From positions 1-64,000 of the forward strand of contig CAZFDE010000005.1 of assembly GCA_964517795.1 (NCBI GenBank): a stretch of 64,000 nucleotides of DNA, in the 5' to 3' direction. This document shows positions 36,668-45,206 of the stretch, in pieces. This DNA comes from CAZFDE01 sp964517795. GTDB taxonomy: Bacteria > Planctomycetota > Phycisphaerae > Sedimentisphaerales > Anaerobacaceae. Below the pieces are notes generated by a model. It searched no databases. It was given only the letters and a program-made list of their open reading frames with translations, and had not been told where the DNA came from. Position numbers and translations under genes: made by a program. Every line of letters begins with the position of its first letter. The first letter of the stretch is position 1.

Positions 36668-38546
36668 TTCACACACAGATCCAATCGGTCAAATGAAAGC
36701 CGTTATTGAAGGGTGGAAGAAGCCTCCCTTGCGCTGGCAGGTAGCCCATGTTTTTGAGCCGAAACAATTCTCAGATGTAAATCGGCTTTTGAACACCTGG
36801 AAAGAAACTAATTTAGCTGATTGCCCGTGGCCGGAATCGCAGCAGATTCATATCGCCGTTGCCGGATTCGGCACCTTGAATTACATCAAGCCATATGTTG
36901 AAATTGCGGCACTTGCCGATGGAGCGGTGCCTGAAGTGACTCTCGGCAATTACAATCAACTTTATCAGGAGCTTTCAAATTCGGTATCACCTATTTTAAA
37001 AGATGATGTCAAACTGCTCTGGATATGGGTCGATCTGGAAGATATTCTCCCTGCCGAGTTCTGCAAGAATCGCAAGCTTCTGCTTACAAAAGACGGTCTG
37101 CAGCAAACAGAAAATGCGGTCCAAGAATTTTGCACCTTGATCGAAAAGGCCAGAGAAAATTTTAATGGGTTTATTCTGATTAATAATTTTGTTCAGCAGT
37201 CTCGTTCTCCTTTTGGGATCGCAGATTCAAAACGGCAGGAATCTCAGTGGAAAATATATGCGATTGCGAACGAGCTGTTATACGACCGTATTGGCAGTGT
37301 TGAACATGCTTTAGTATTTCCCCTGGATTATCACCTGGGCCGATTTGGGTTGGCCAATGCAGTCGAATATAAACTGAAGCTGATGGCAGATTGCCGCTAT
37401 CGGCCTGAGTTTTATTACTATGTATCACAAAAGATCAGACCCTATCTTCGCAATATACAAGGTACGATCAAAAAGGTTTTGGTGTTGGATCTGGATAATA
37501 CACTTTGGGGAGGGGTTGTTGGAGAGGATGGTTGGCAAAATGTCAAGATTGCACCAGACTCGCCGACCGGCAAAGCGCATATGAATTTCCAGAAGGCGAT
37601 CTTGGAGTTGTTTGAACGCGGAGTGATTCTTGCAATCAACAGTAAAAATAATTACGATGACGTTAAAGAATTATTCGAGCAGCGAGAGGATATGGTTTTG
37701 AGTTTTGACCACTTCGCCTGCATGCAAATTAACTGGAATGACAAAGCCACGAATTGCAGACGGATTGCAGAAGAAATTAATGTCGGGATCGATTCGCTGG
37801 TGTTCTGGGATGATAATCCTTCGGAAAGAGCGTTGGTCAAAGAACTTGCCGGGCAAGTATATGTTGTGGATGTACCCGGCGATGCGGCGAAATGGGCGGA
37901 TTACCTGATGGAACTCGATCTTTTCGACCCGCTTGAAATCAGCGCCGAAGATTCACGTCGCGGTGTCATGTATGCTGAAGAGCGAAAGCGGCGGGATTAT
38001 GCGTCCACAGTGTCGGATGTGGAGTCTTTTTTACAAAGCCTTGATCTTAAAGTGAATTATGCCAAAGCAAATAAAAAGAATATCCCGCGTATCGTATCGC
38101 TTCTGTCAAGAACCAATCAGTTTAATTTGACCACGCGCAGACATGGAGAGGCGACCATTCAAAAATGGGCAAACGATGACCGATATGCCGTCGTCGCCTA
38201 TGCGGCGGAGGACCGATTTGGTAGTTACGGGATCGTGGGAGTGACGATCCTTAAGAAGGATGGAGGAAACGCGGTGATTGATTCCCTTTTACTGAGTTGC
38301 CGCGCGATGGCAAAGGGTATTGAAAATGTGATGTTGTCCGTTATTGCCGAACAAGCGCGCGCATGGAATTGCAAAGATATTAAAGGGGTTTTTATCCCGA
38401 CAAAAAAGAACGCTCCGATAAAAGAATTTCTTCCGCAAAATGGCTTTGAGATTGTGGACGAGTCTGAAACGAAAATTGAGTATAAGCTTCCAGTCCATAA
38501 AACGGTTCTGGATGCCCCGGAATATGTTACGATAACCAACGATTAA
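36657..38546 (+). CDS. FkbH-like HAD-IIIC protein with C-terminal GNAT domain
   Basis: A 629-residue FkbH-family protein. About residues 270-400 form a HAD phosphatase domain with the DxD motif in LDLDNTLWGGVVGEDG and later WDDNPSERALVKE. The C-terminal 160 residues are GNAT-like (IPRIVSLLSRTNQFNLTTRR, then LLSCRAMAKGIENVML). In known systems FkbH takes 1,3-bisphosphoglycerate to glyceryl-S-ACP. An acyl carrier protein gene follows 11 bases later, supporting an acyl-ACP role here. Start: ATG 36657, with a second ATG in frame at 36660. The expected product is a glyceryl or lactyl-like decoration of a sugar. Confidence 0.84.
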   Translation: MMSDSHTDPIGQMKAVIEGWKKPPLRWQVAHVFEPKQFSDVNRLLNTWKETNLADCPWPESQQIHIAVAGFGTLNYIKPYVEIAALADGAVPEVTLGNYNQLYQELSNSVSPILKDDVKLLWIWVDLEDILPAEFCKNRKLLLTKDGLQQTENAVQEFCTLIEKARENFNGFILINNFVQQSRSPFGIADSKRQESQWKIYAIANELLYDRIGSVEHALVFPLDYHLGRFGLANAVEYKLKLMADCRYRPEFYYYVSQKIRPYLRNIQGTIKKVLVLDLDNTLWGGVVGEDGWQNVKIAPDSPTGKAHMNFQKAILELFERGVILAINSKNNYDDVKELFEQREDMVLSFDHFACMQINWNDKATNCRRIAEEINVGIDSLVFWDDNPSERALVKELAGQVYVVDVPGDAAKWADYLMELDLFDPLEISAEDSRRGVMYAEERKRRDYASTVSDVESFLQSLDLKVNYAKANKKNIPRIVSLLSRTNQFNLTTRRHGEATIQKWANDDRYAVVAYAAEDRFGSYGIVGVTILKKDGGNAVIDSLLLSCRAMAKGIENVMLSVIAEQARAWNCKDIKGVFIPTKKNAPIKEFLPQNGFEIVDESETKIEYKLPVHKTVLDAPEYVTITND

Positions 38547-38557
38547 GGAATGGATAG

Positions 38558-38797
38558 ATGTCTGATGTAAGACAAAGAGTGGCGAATGTGATTAGTCAGG
38601 TGATTGATTATCCTCAGGAGGAGATCGACACAATAGATTATTTCCAGGAAATCCCTAAATGGGACTCACTGCATAATATTAATGTGGTATTGGGGCTTGA
38701 AAATGAATTTGGTATTAGCTTCAATGTCGATGAAATTACTTCAATGACGAGTGTGACCTCAACGACCGCCCTGATTCAATCTAAGCGTGCTACTTGA
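38558..38797 (+). CDS. acyl carrier protein
   Basis: A 79-residue four-helix carrier with the phosphopantetheine-attachment Ser in WDSLHN (Ser37). The rest is acidic and matches the ACP fold in length. It lacks the neighbouring fatty-acid genes of a primary ACP and sits between the FkbH-like gene and a DegT aminotransferase, so it is probably dedicated to this locus. AAGGAATGG lies upstream of the ATG. Confidence 0.9.
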   Translation: MSDVRQRVANVISQVIDYPQEEIDTIDYFQEIPKWDSLHNINVVLGLENEFGISFNVDEITSMTSVTSTTALIQSKRAT

Positions 38798-38817
38798 AAT
38801 AATATCTGTCGATTCAT

Positions 38818-39969
38818 ATGAACCCACAGGTCCAATTTGAGAAAGCTTTTTCTGTTATTGCAAAAAGGGCTTTTGCTTTTTCTTTTTTCAAAGCGCGTAT
38901 CGCGTTTTACGCGATTCTCCGAGCAATGAACATCCGTGCCGGGGACGAAATTATCCTGCCCGGTTATACCTGTGTGATGGATGTCAACCCCATCACCTAT
39001 GTCAAAGCAAAACCCGTGTATGTGGATATTGAGCCGGATACATATAATATGAGGCCTGACTTGGTCGAAGCGGCAATCACCGGCAAAACAAAGGCGATTA
39101 TTGTCCAGCATACATATGGATATCCTTGTCAAATGGATGCCATGATCGATATTGCCGCCCGACATAACATCGCGTTGATCGAAGACTGTTGTTTGTCGTT
39201 AGGATCGACATATAACAATAAGATGGTCGGAACATTCGGACAGGCCGCCTATTTCTCTTTTCAGTGGAATAAGCCGTTTACGACCGGTCTGGGCGGAATG
39301 GCGACCACCGATGATGCAACACTCAGTCGGGGTCTTGAGCGTGTTCGTCAGGAAATGCTCCAGCCGTCACTGAAAGAGAAACTGTTTTTAGCGGCTCAGT
39401 TGGGTGTTTATCGAACAATTATTTATCCGCGCACGACTGCGTTTGCCCAAAATCTGTTTCGCTATCTGACACAGAAAGGCCTTGTCGTAGGGTCATCTTC
39501 CGTATGTGAATTCGAGCCTGTAATGCCGGATGATTTCTTCAAGGCAATGAGCGCAATTCAAGCCCGCTCCGGATTAAGGCAGTTGAAAAAGCTGAGAAGC
39601 AATATCGCGCACCGGAAAAAAATAGCTGCTTTTTACGATCATTTGTTACAAGAAAAGGGTTGGCACTGCCGTCAATATGATGCCGTCACCATGAATCCGG
39701 TAATGGTCCGATATCCGGTTCGCATAACTGAAAAGAAAAAAGCACTTGAATCAGCCGCCTCGCAGGGTATCGAATTGGGAAGTTGGTTTGAAAGTCCGCT
39801 TCACCCCGAAGAGACACCCCTTGAACAATACGGGTATAAATGGGGAATGTGTCCCGAAGCTGAAAAAGCCGCTCAACAAGTGGTCAATCTCCCTCTTCAC
39901 CCGAGAGTTAGCGAAAAAACGGCTGAAAAAACAGTGGCGTTTATTACGCAATATACCCAGGCACAGTGA
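38818..39969 (+). CDS. DegT/DnrJ/EryC1/StrS-family sugar aminotransferase
   Basis: A 383-residue PLP-dependent aminotransferase of the DegT family, making 3- or 4-amino sugars on nucleotide carriers. The phosphate/ring-binding Asp is in IEDCCLSLGSTY, the PLP Lys in FSFQWNKPFTTGLGG, and GYTCVMDVNPITYVKAKPVYVD holds the substrate-loop opening. The usual GEGG is GLGG, a common variant. Upstream genes provide a keto-sugar donor, and the GNAT at 35993 is a candidate acetyl donor for its product. The start follows ATTCAT without a clear Shine-Dalgarno; the stop overlaps the next gene by 4 bases. Confidence 0.86.
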   Translation: MNPQVQFEKAFSVIAKRAFAFSFFKARIAFYAILRAMNIRAGDEIILPGYTCVMDVNPITYVKAKPVYVDIEPDTYNMRPDLVEAAITGKTKAIIVQHTYGYPCQMDAMIDIAARHNIALIEDCCLSLGSTYNNKMVGTFGQAAYFSFQWNKPFTTGLGGMATTDDATLSRGLERVRQEMLQPSLKEKLFLAAQLGVYRTIIYPRTTAFAQNLFRYLTQKGLVVGSSSVCEFEPVMPDDFFKAMSAIQARSGLRQLKKLRSNIAHRKKIAAFYDHLLQEKGWHCRQYDAVTMNPVMVRYPVRITEKKKALESAASQGIELGSWFESPLHPEETPLEQYGYKWGMCPEAEKAAQQVVNLPLHPRVSEKTAEKTVAFITQYTQAQ

Positions 39970-40592
39970 AAAGGCTGATCAATCTCATTTTAGCAATAGC
40001 GGTGATAGCGGTTTTATTTCCGGTTTTTTTGATTTTGTTTGTTGTGATAAAGGTCTCCGGTGACGGACCGGTTATATTTAATCAGCAGCGTGCGGGCAAG
40101 GGCGGCAAGCCCTTTACGTTTTATAAGTTTCGCACAATGCGGGCCGATGCCGACCCGTACGGCGCCAGCCCGAAATCCGGTGACGATCCCCGATTAACCA
40201 AAGTCGGCCGCTTCCTGCGCGAATCTTCACTCGACGAGTTGCCGCAGTTGTTCAACATCCTCAAGGGTGACATGAGCATCGTTGGTCCGCGTCCGCTCTA
40301 TATTTCGCAAATCGACGAATGGGACGAACGCCAGAAAAAGCGACTTCTGGTCAAACCCGGCCTGACGGGTTTGGCGCAGATTCACGGCCGCGGACATCTT
40401 ACACGCGAAGAAAAGCTCGAACTGGACGTCCAATACGCCGAAAATGCGTCATTATGGCTGGATATCAAGATTATTTGCTTGACCATCGGACACATTTTTT
40501 GTAAAAAAGATATATACGAAAAACGTTATTCGGAAACCGAGTTAACGCGGGGGGAAAAGCAAAGCAGCGCTTCTGACGAACCTGAATCATGA
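39966..40592 (+). CDS. initiating phosphoglycosyl transferase (PglC/WcaJ-type)
   Basis: A 208-residue monotopic phosphoglycosyl transferase with one reentrant membrane helix (residues 3-28), a length typical of PglC. The catalytic core reads YKFRTMR, SSLDELPQLFNILKGDMSIVGPRPL with the Asp-Glu dyad, then KPGLTGLAQIHGR. It moves a sugar phosphate from a UDP-sugar to undecaprenyl phosphate on the inner leaflet, starting the repeat unit of this locus. The start overlaps the aminotransferase stop (ATGA-type) and its stop overlaps the KamA-like gene likewise. A UDP-diNAcBac-like donor is possible given the aminotransferase/acetyltransferase neighbours. Confidence 0.9.
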   Translation: MKRLINLILAIAVIAVLFPVFLILFVVIKVSGDGPVIFNQQRAGKGGKPFTFYKFRTMRADADPYGASPKSGDDPRLTKVGRFLRESSLDELPQLFNILKGDMSIVGPRPLYISQIDEWDERQKKRLLVKPGLTGLAQIHGRGHLTREEKLELDVQYAENASLWLDIKIICLTIGHIFCKKDIYEKRYSETELTRGEKQSSASDEPES

Positions 40593-41728
40593 ATACGGAT
40601 ACATTTAAAAAATATCTTCACGATCTTGATCGGCTGGACCGATTGACGCCGGCTGAAAAGGAACGCTTAAAACGGGTGGCCCAAGCCTATCCGTTCCGCG
40701 CCCATGATTATTATTTATCCCTGATTGATTGGGATGATCCGGATGATCCGATCCGCCGCCTGATCGTCCCCGCGATGTGCGAAATGGAGGATTTTGGAAA
40801 GCTCGATCCGTCCGATGAGCAAACCTACACGGTCATGCCGGGCGTTGAGCATAAATACAGTTCCACCGTACTGCTGCTGGTCAGTAATGTCTGTGCCGGC
40901 ATCTGCCGCTATTGTTTCCGCAAGCGCGTCTTTATCAACAAGCAGCAGGAATACCTCAAGGACATTCCGGCCGCGGTGGAATATATTCGCGCGCATCCCA
41001 AAGTTACGAATGTTCTGCTCACCGGCGGCGATCCTCTAATGCTGGCCACCCGAAAGTTATATGATTTGATCTCTCAGATTCGCGAGATCGACCATGTTCA
41101 GATCATCCGGATCGGGACCAAAGTACCGGCATTCAATCCCTCTCGTATTTTGGACGATCCGGATTTTGCCGGTATGCTCAAAGAATTCAGTACGCCCAGG
41201 AAAAAGCTGTACATCATGACTCATTTTTCGCATCCGCGTGAACTGACAGATTGTGCGATCCGCGCCGTGGATACACTTCAAAAAGCCGGCGCGATCATTT
41301 GCAATCAGACACCCCTGATCAACGGCGTGAACGACGATCCGCAGGTTTTGGCTGAACTGTTGGCGCAATTATCGTTTATCGGTGCGGTGCCGTATTATAT
41401 TTTCCAGTGCCGTCCGGCCGTCGGCAATAAGGCCTATACTGTCCCGATCGAGCTGGGCTATGAAATCGTCGAGCAGGCCAAGGCACAAGTTTCCGGACTG
41501 GCCAAACGGATACGGTTTGTGATGTCGCATGCGACCGGCAAGATCGAGATTGCCGGAAGAACGCAAGGATATGTGTATTTCAAATATCACCGAGCGGCCG
41601 ATGACGCCGAGAGCGGTCGCTTTATGATCTTTAAGAGCAATCCCGACGCCTGCTGGCTCGAGGATTACGATGAGATGCTTGTTGATGATACGATGGAATT
41701 GCCGTATCGTGTCCACGGCCCGCAATAA
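40589..41728 (+). CDS. kamA: KamA-family radical SAM aminomutase (lysine 2,3-aminomutase-like)
   Basis: A 379-residue KamA/EpmB-family protein. The radical SAM cluster is CAGICRYCF (CxxxCxxC) near residue 105, then LTGGDPLM, a hallmark of the aminomutase family. The PLP-binding lysine is expected near HATGKIEIAGR. Lysine 2,3-aminomutases make beta-lysine, used as an osmolyte, as an antibiotic part, or by EpmB for elongation factor P. The start overlaps the stop of the phosphoglycosyl transferase by 4 bases, an odd coupling for a housekeeping enzyme. A role for beta-lysine in polymer decoration is conceivable but unproven. Gene symbol given at family level only. Confidence 0.85.
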   Translation: MNTDTFKKYLHDLDRLDRLTPAEKERLKRVAQAYPFRAHDYYLSLIDWDDPDDPIRRLIVPAMCEMEDFGKLDPSDEQTYTVMPGVEHKYSSTVLLLVSNVCAGICRYCFRKRVFINKQQEYLKDIPAAVEYIRAHPKVTNVLLTGGDPLMLATRKLYDLISQIREIDHVQIIRIGTKVPAFNPSRILDDPDFAGMLKEFSTPRKKLYIMTHFSHPRELTDCAIRAVDTLQKAGAIICNQTPLINGVNDDPQVLAELLAQLSFIGAVPYYIFQCRPAVGNKAYTVPIELGYEIVEQAKAQVSGLAKRIRFVMSHATGKIEIAGRTQGYVYFKYHRAADDAESGRFMIFKSNPDACWLEDYDEMLVDDTMELPYRVHGPQ

Positions 41729-41756
41729 CAGACCATTCATTGATATCGATTCATGT

Positions 41757-41790
41757 AACCTTCCGGCTGCTTTACAGTCGGGAGGTTTTT
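41757..41790 (+). terminator. Rho-independent terminator after the polysaccharide operon
   Basis: AACCTTCCGGCT (41757-41768) pairs with AGTCGGGAGGTT (41776-41787) through a 12-bp stem (two G-U pairs) and a 7-base loop. The stem runs into TTTTT (41786-41790). It lies 28 bases after the KamA-like stop and ends the long operon. Confidence 0.75.
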
Positions 41791-41808
41791 GTGTTTAATG
41801 AGGTGCCC

Positions 41809-43029
41809 ATGTATAAAAAAATAGTGATGAGTATAGTATTTTGGCTTTGCCTTGTTTCGATAGCGGTTGCACTGGAACCGGATAACGTGCTTGTGCTGGT
41901 CAATGCCGATATGAACGAATCGGTCGAACTGGGACAATATTATTGTCGCTGGCGAAATGTCCCCCGGGAAAATCTGCTGGAAATATCGTTAGGCAAAACA
42001 CTTCGAACAATGATATCTCGTGCGGCATATGATTCGAAGATCGCCCCCGCCGTGCGAAAGAAGATTGATCAGCTTCGATCCGATCACCCGATCCGCTGTA
42101 TCCTGACGACTTATGGGGTGCCGTATCGTGTGAGCGGTCGTGGAATGCTTCAAACGTATAAACGTTCGCTGGCAACACTGAAAGATCGGATATCGCAAAT
42201 AGAAAACCGAATCGAATCAGTCAAGCTGAGAAACCCAAAAAGCCCCCAGGTCCCTACCCTTGAGCGGCAACTTCGTATTCTTCAATCGCAGTCCGATTAT
42301 ATCACCGGCCGACTAACCGATGCGGCCCTGGACAGCGAACTGGCAATGCTGATGGCCGATTCGTATGAACTGTTCCGTTTTCAGGACAATCGGCTCAAGG
42401 GCCGCGACAAACCGGATGGTTTAACCGTGATGGTCTGCCGTATCGACGGCCCCGGGGTCGAGATTGCACGGCTATTAATCGATAAAGCAATTACCGCTGA
42501 ACGCAATGGCCTTACAGGTAAGATGGTCATCGATGCCCGTGGAAAAACACAACAAAGCAGTGAATCGCTTTTTTATATTTACGACCAGGCCCTGCTGAAT
42601 CTTGCTCAATGGGCCAAAGATGGGCGCTGGCCGCAGGTCATGGTTGATAAAACAGAAGCGCTTTTTCAACCCCGCAGTTGTCCGAATACAGCATTATACT
42701 GCGGCTGGTACAGTCTTAAAAACTATATCGATGCCTTTGATTTTGTCGATGGGGCGATCGGTTATCATATTGCAAGCTGGGAGGCGATCGACCTGCGGGA
42801 TCCCAACAGCACGCAATGGTGTCCGGCCATGCTCAAAGACGGCATCACCGCGACTATCGGTGCGGTTGCCGAACCATATCTGACTGCTTTTCCCATGCCG
42901 GATGAATTTTTCAAAGCCCTCTTTGACGGCAAAACACTGGTTGAAGCCTACTTCTATACCAATCCGTATAATTCCTGGCAGATGATGCTGATTGGTGATC
43001 CCCTGTATCGGCCATTCGCAAAAAATTAG
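41809..43029 (+). CDS. TIGR03790-type secreted protein of unknown function
   Basis: An exported protein of about 407 residues. A signal peptide covers residues 1-22 (MYKKIVMSIVFWLCLVSIAV then ALEP). The start NVLVLVNADMNESVELGQYYC, then RCILTTYGVPYRVSGRG, matches the TIGR03790 family, common in Planctomycetes and other environmental bacteria, with unknown role. A basic/coiled section (about 125-175) interrupts the repeated LMADSYELFRFQDNR part. ATG 41809 is chosen because GAGG lies 5 bases upstream; in-frame GTG 41791 would use GGAGG that is locked in the terminator stem. The 3' end overlaps the convergent VanZ-like gene by 4 bases. Confidence 0.75.
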   Translation: MYKKIVMSIVFWLCLVSIAVALEPDNVLVLVNADMNESVELGQYYCRWRNVPRENLLEISLGKTLRTMISRAAYDSKIAPAVRKKIDQLRSDHPIRCILTTYGVPYRVSGRGMLQTYKRSLATLKDRISQIENRIESVKLRNPKSPQVPTLERQLRILQSQSDYITGRLTDAALDSELAMLMADSYELFRFQDNRLKGRDKPDGLTVMVCRIDGPGVEIARLLIDKAITAERNGLTGKMVIDARGKTQQSSESLFYIYDQALLNLAQWAKDGRWPQVMVDKTEALFQPRSCPNTALYCGWYSLKNYIDAFDFVDGAIGYHIASWEAIDLRDPNSTQWCPAMLKDGITATIGAVAEPYLTAFPMPDEFFKALFDGKTLVEAYFYTNPYNSWQMMLIGDPLYRPFAKN

Positions 43030-43763
43030 TTTGCTGTGATGCCTTTGGTTTTGCCCGCCTTGATTAAATAGGTGATTCCGATAGAGAACATAACCGCAGA
43101 CAGGCAGATAAACCATTCGCCGAGCAGCAGCGATTTTGTGGTGAGGGCATAAAAGCCGTGGCTGACGACCAGGACCAATACCGGACCAAGCAGCGATTGG
43201 ATAAGCCATGCCTTGCTGAACAGTTTTTGTCCGCGTCTTATATAAAGAAACCGCATCCACAGCAGGCTGAAAAAACTGTAGGCGAAAAAATAAAACGCCC
43301 AGATGATCAAAAAAAGCTTATCGGATAGATTGATCGATACGAAATTTGTTGCGAAAAAGATGGTGCCGGCCGTCAGGAGGATAAAGGCGGGCCAGAACGA
43401 AATAAAACTCAGGATTACTAAACTGATTAGCGATCCGCTCAAGTCGGCCACGAAATCCCACACATCCGGAACACGTCCGACATAACTCTGCAACCATTCG
43501 TCGAGCACACCATACCAGACGACCACAAATAAGATCCACCACACCGCGGCACGCCGCCAGTCCACTTTTTTGTAAGGACTGATCACCGACCACAGCAAAA
43601 AAACCAGAATGAAATAAATGATTCCGTGCGCGACCTTGTCGGACACATCGATGCGGATTTGCAGACGCGAGATTTTCGGGATCGGCAGGTGCGTCAACAC
43701 GAAGATCAGCGGCCAATACAATGCCAGCAGAACAAATACAACTTTACGGCGTAAAAGACTCAT
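43026..43763 (-). CDS. VanZ-like membrane protein
   Basis: A 245-residue integral membrane protein with seven or so hydrophobic segments. The VanZ core is in the first 125 residues: FVLTHLPIPKISRLQI, then DKVAHGIIYFILVFLLWSVI with the conserved Lys-x2-His, and DEWLQSYVGRVPDVWDFVADLSG, a strong family mark. The C-terminal half is a separate bundle of hydrophobic segments without known function. VanZ is a low-level teicoplanin-resistance protein; most homologues are of unknown role. Divergent from the nitroreductase gene and convergent with the TIGR03790 gene. Confidence 0.82.
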   Translation of the reverse strand: MSLLRRKVVFVLLALYWPLIFVLTHLPIPKISRLQIRIDVSDKVAHGIIYFILVFLLWSVISPYKKVDWRRAAVWWILFVVVWYGVLDEWLQSYVGRVPDVWDFVADLSGSLISLVILSFISFWPAFILLTAGTIFFATNFVSINLSDKLFLIIWAFYFFAYSFFSLLWMRFLYIRRGQKLFSKAWLIQSLLGPVLVLVVSHGFYALTTKSLLLGEWFICLSAVMFSIGITYLIKAGKTKGITAN

Positions 43764-43926
43764 TTACAATCCTGGTTAACTCTCATACCAAAAAACACTT
43801 AGGGAAAAGGCTGGATTTTATCATGCTTGACGATTCTTGCAATGGTTCTTTTATTTTAACGTTGATGGTGTTATGATGGATTGCGCGACATGAGAAGACG
43901 AAAACCGATTATAAGGAGCATGGAAA

Positions 43927-45195
43927 ATGAAAACGAAAAATGATAGAATGATTCGATTAAACAGTTGTTTTATATTATTGGCCCTATCCGTACTGATCGG
44001 ATTGATTACGATGAGATCCATGGCCCAACGGCGAGAACGCATGACCGAGCCGACGAATACATCCTTACCCCAGCCGAAACTGAGCGGCCTGCTCAGTCTC
44101 GAGGAAGCGCTCGCCTTGCGTCGCAGCGTTCGTGATTTCAAGGATGAACGTCTGCCGATTGAGTTGATCGGTCAATTGCTCTGGGCGGGCCAGGGCATTA
44201 CCGAGCCGAATGAGGGGTTTCGGACGGCGCCGTCGGCCGGGGCTGTCTATCCGATAACTCTTTATCTGATAACGCCCGAGGGTGTTTATCGATATAACGC
44301 GGCGGATCATTCCCTCGACAAACATTTTGACGAAGATGTTCGCCGAAAGCTGGCCGAAGCAGCCCTGGATCAGCAATGGGTGCAGCAAGCTCCATGCAAT
44401 ATAATCATAACCGGTTCGCGGAAAAAGCTTTCACAGCGTTACGGGCGTCGGGCCGAAACGTTTCTCTGGCTCGAAGCCGGGCACGTCGCCCAGAATATTC
44501 TTCTGCAGGCGACAACGCTGCAGTTAGGGGCCGTACCGGTGGGGGCATTTGCCGGGCGTGATGTCGAGCGAGCCTGTCGGATCCCCACGCTGCTGGAACC
44601 GCTGTACATTATCTCCATCGGATATCCCCGGGTTGTGTCTGAACCGGAGCAAGCCGAAGCGGCCGAAGAAAAGCCTGCGGCCAAAGCACTCGTGATCATT
44701 CCCAGTCAGCAGTTTCGCGACGAAGAGCTTTTCGACACACTGGCGGTTTTTCGTGATGCGGGGATCGAAGCGACGATCGCCAGTTCGAAAACCGGCGAAA
44801 TTACCGGGATGCTTGGCGGCAAAGCCGAGGCCGGCGTTTTGATTTCATTGGTGGAGATAGATCCCTATGATGCCTTTGTGTTTATCGGCGGCTCCGGTGC
44901 GAAAGCATATTTCGAAGATCCGGTTGCCCTGAAAATTGCGCAACAGGCCGATGAACAGAAAAAGATTCTCGGTGCAATCTGTATCGCGCCGTCCATTCTG
45001 GCCAATGCCGGTGTGCTGCGGGGTAAAAACGCGACCGCGTTTTCATCCGAACGTGCGAATTTACGAAAAGCGGGTGCGAATTATAGCCCGATGAACGTTG
45101 TCAAACATGGAAATATCATTACGGCCAGCGGGCCACAGGCGGCCATTCAATTTGCAAATATGATTGCCCGCGAGGTGCTGCAGAAGTCTCGGTAA
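43927..45195 (+). CDS. SagB-type nitroreductase fused to a DJ-1/PfpI domain
   Basis: A 422-residue fusion with an N-terminal membrane anchor or signal (residues 12-30). Residues about 55-235 are a SagB-type nitroreductase: LALRRSVRDFKDERLP, QLLWAGQGI, RTAPSAGAVYP and AGHVAQNILLQATTLQLGAVP, which bind FMN. Residues about 245-422 are a DJ-1/PfpI domain with its nucleophile-elbow Cys352 in GAICIAPSILANAG. The nitroreductase presumably does FMN-dependent oxidoreduction; DJ-1/PfpI relatives are deglycases, chaperones or proteases. The pairing in one exported or anchored chain is unusual. AAGGAG (43914-43919) precedes the ATG. No thiazole/oxazole peptide genes are nearby. Confidence 0.85.
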   Translation: MKTKNDRMIRLNSCFILLALSVLIGLITMRSMAQRRERMTEPTNTSLPQPKLSGLLSLEEALALRRSVRDFKDERLPIELIGQLLWAGQGITEPNEGFRTAPSAGAVYPITLYLITPEGVYRYNAADHSLDKHFDEDVRRKLAEAALDQQWVQQAPCNIIITGSRKKLSQRYGRRAETFLWLEAGHVAQNILLQATTLQLGAVPVGAFAGRDVERACRIPTLLEPLYIISIGYPRVVSEPEQAEAAEEKPAAKALVIIPSQQFRDEELFDTLAVFRDAGIEATIASSKTGEITGMLGGKAEAGVLISLVEIDPYDAFVFIGGSGAKAYFEDPVALKIAQQADEQKKILGAICIAPSILANAGVLRGKNATAFSSERANLRKAGANYSPMNVVKHGNIITASGPQAAIQFANMIAREVLQKSR

Positions 45196-45206
45196 TTGCC
45201 CCGCGG

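Noticed and set aside
41740..41808. Earlier starts for the TIGR03790 gene, including GTG 41791 with GGAGG
   Set aside because: The GGAGG is part of a terminator stem, and the signal peptide starts best at ATG 41809.
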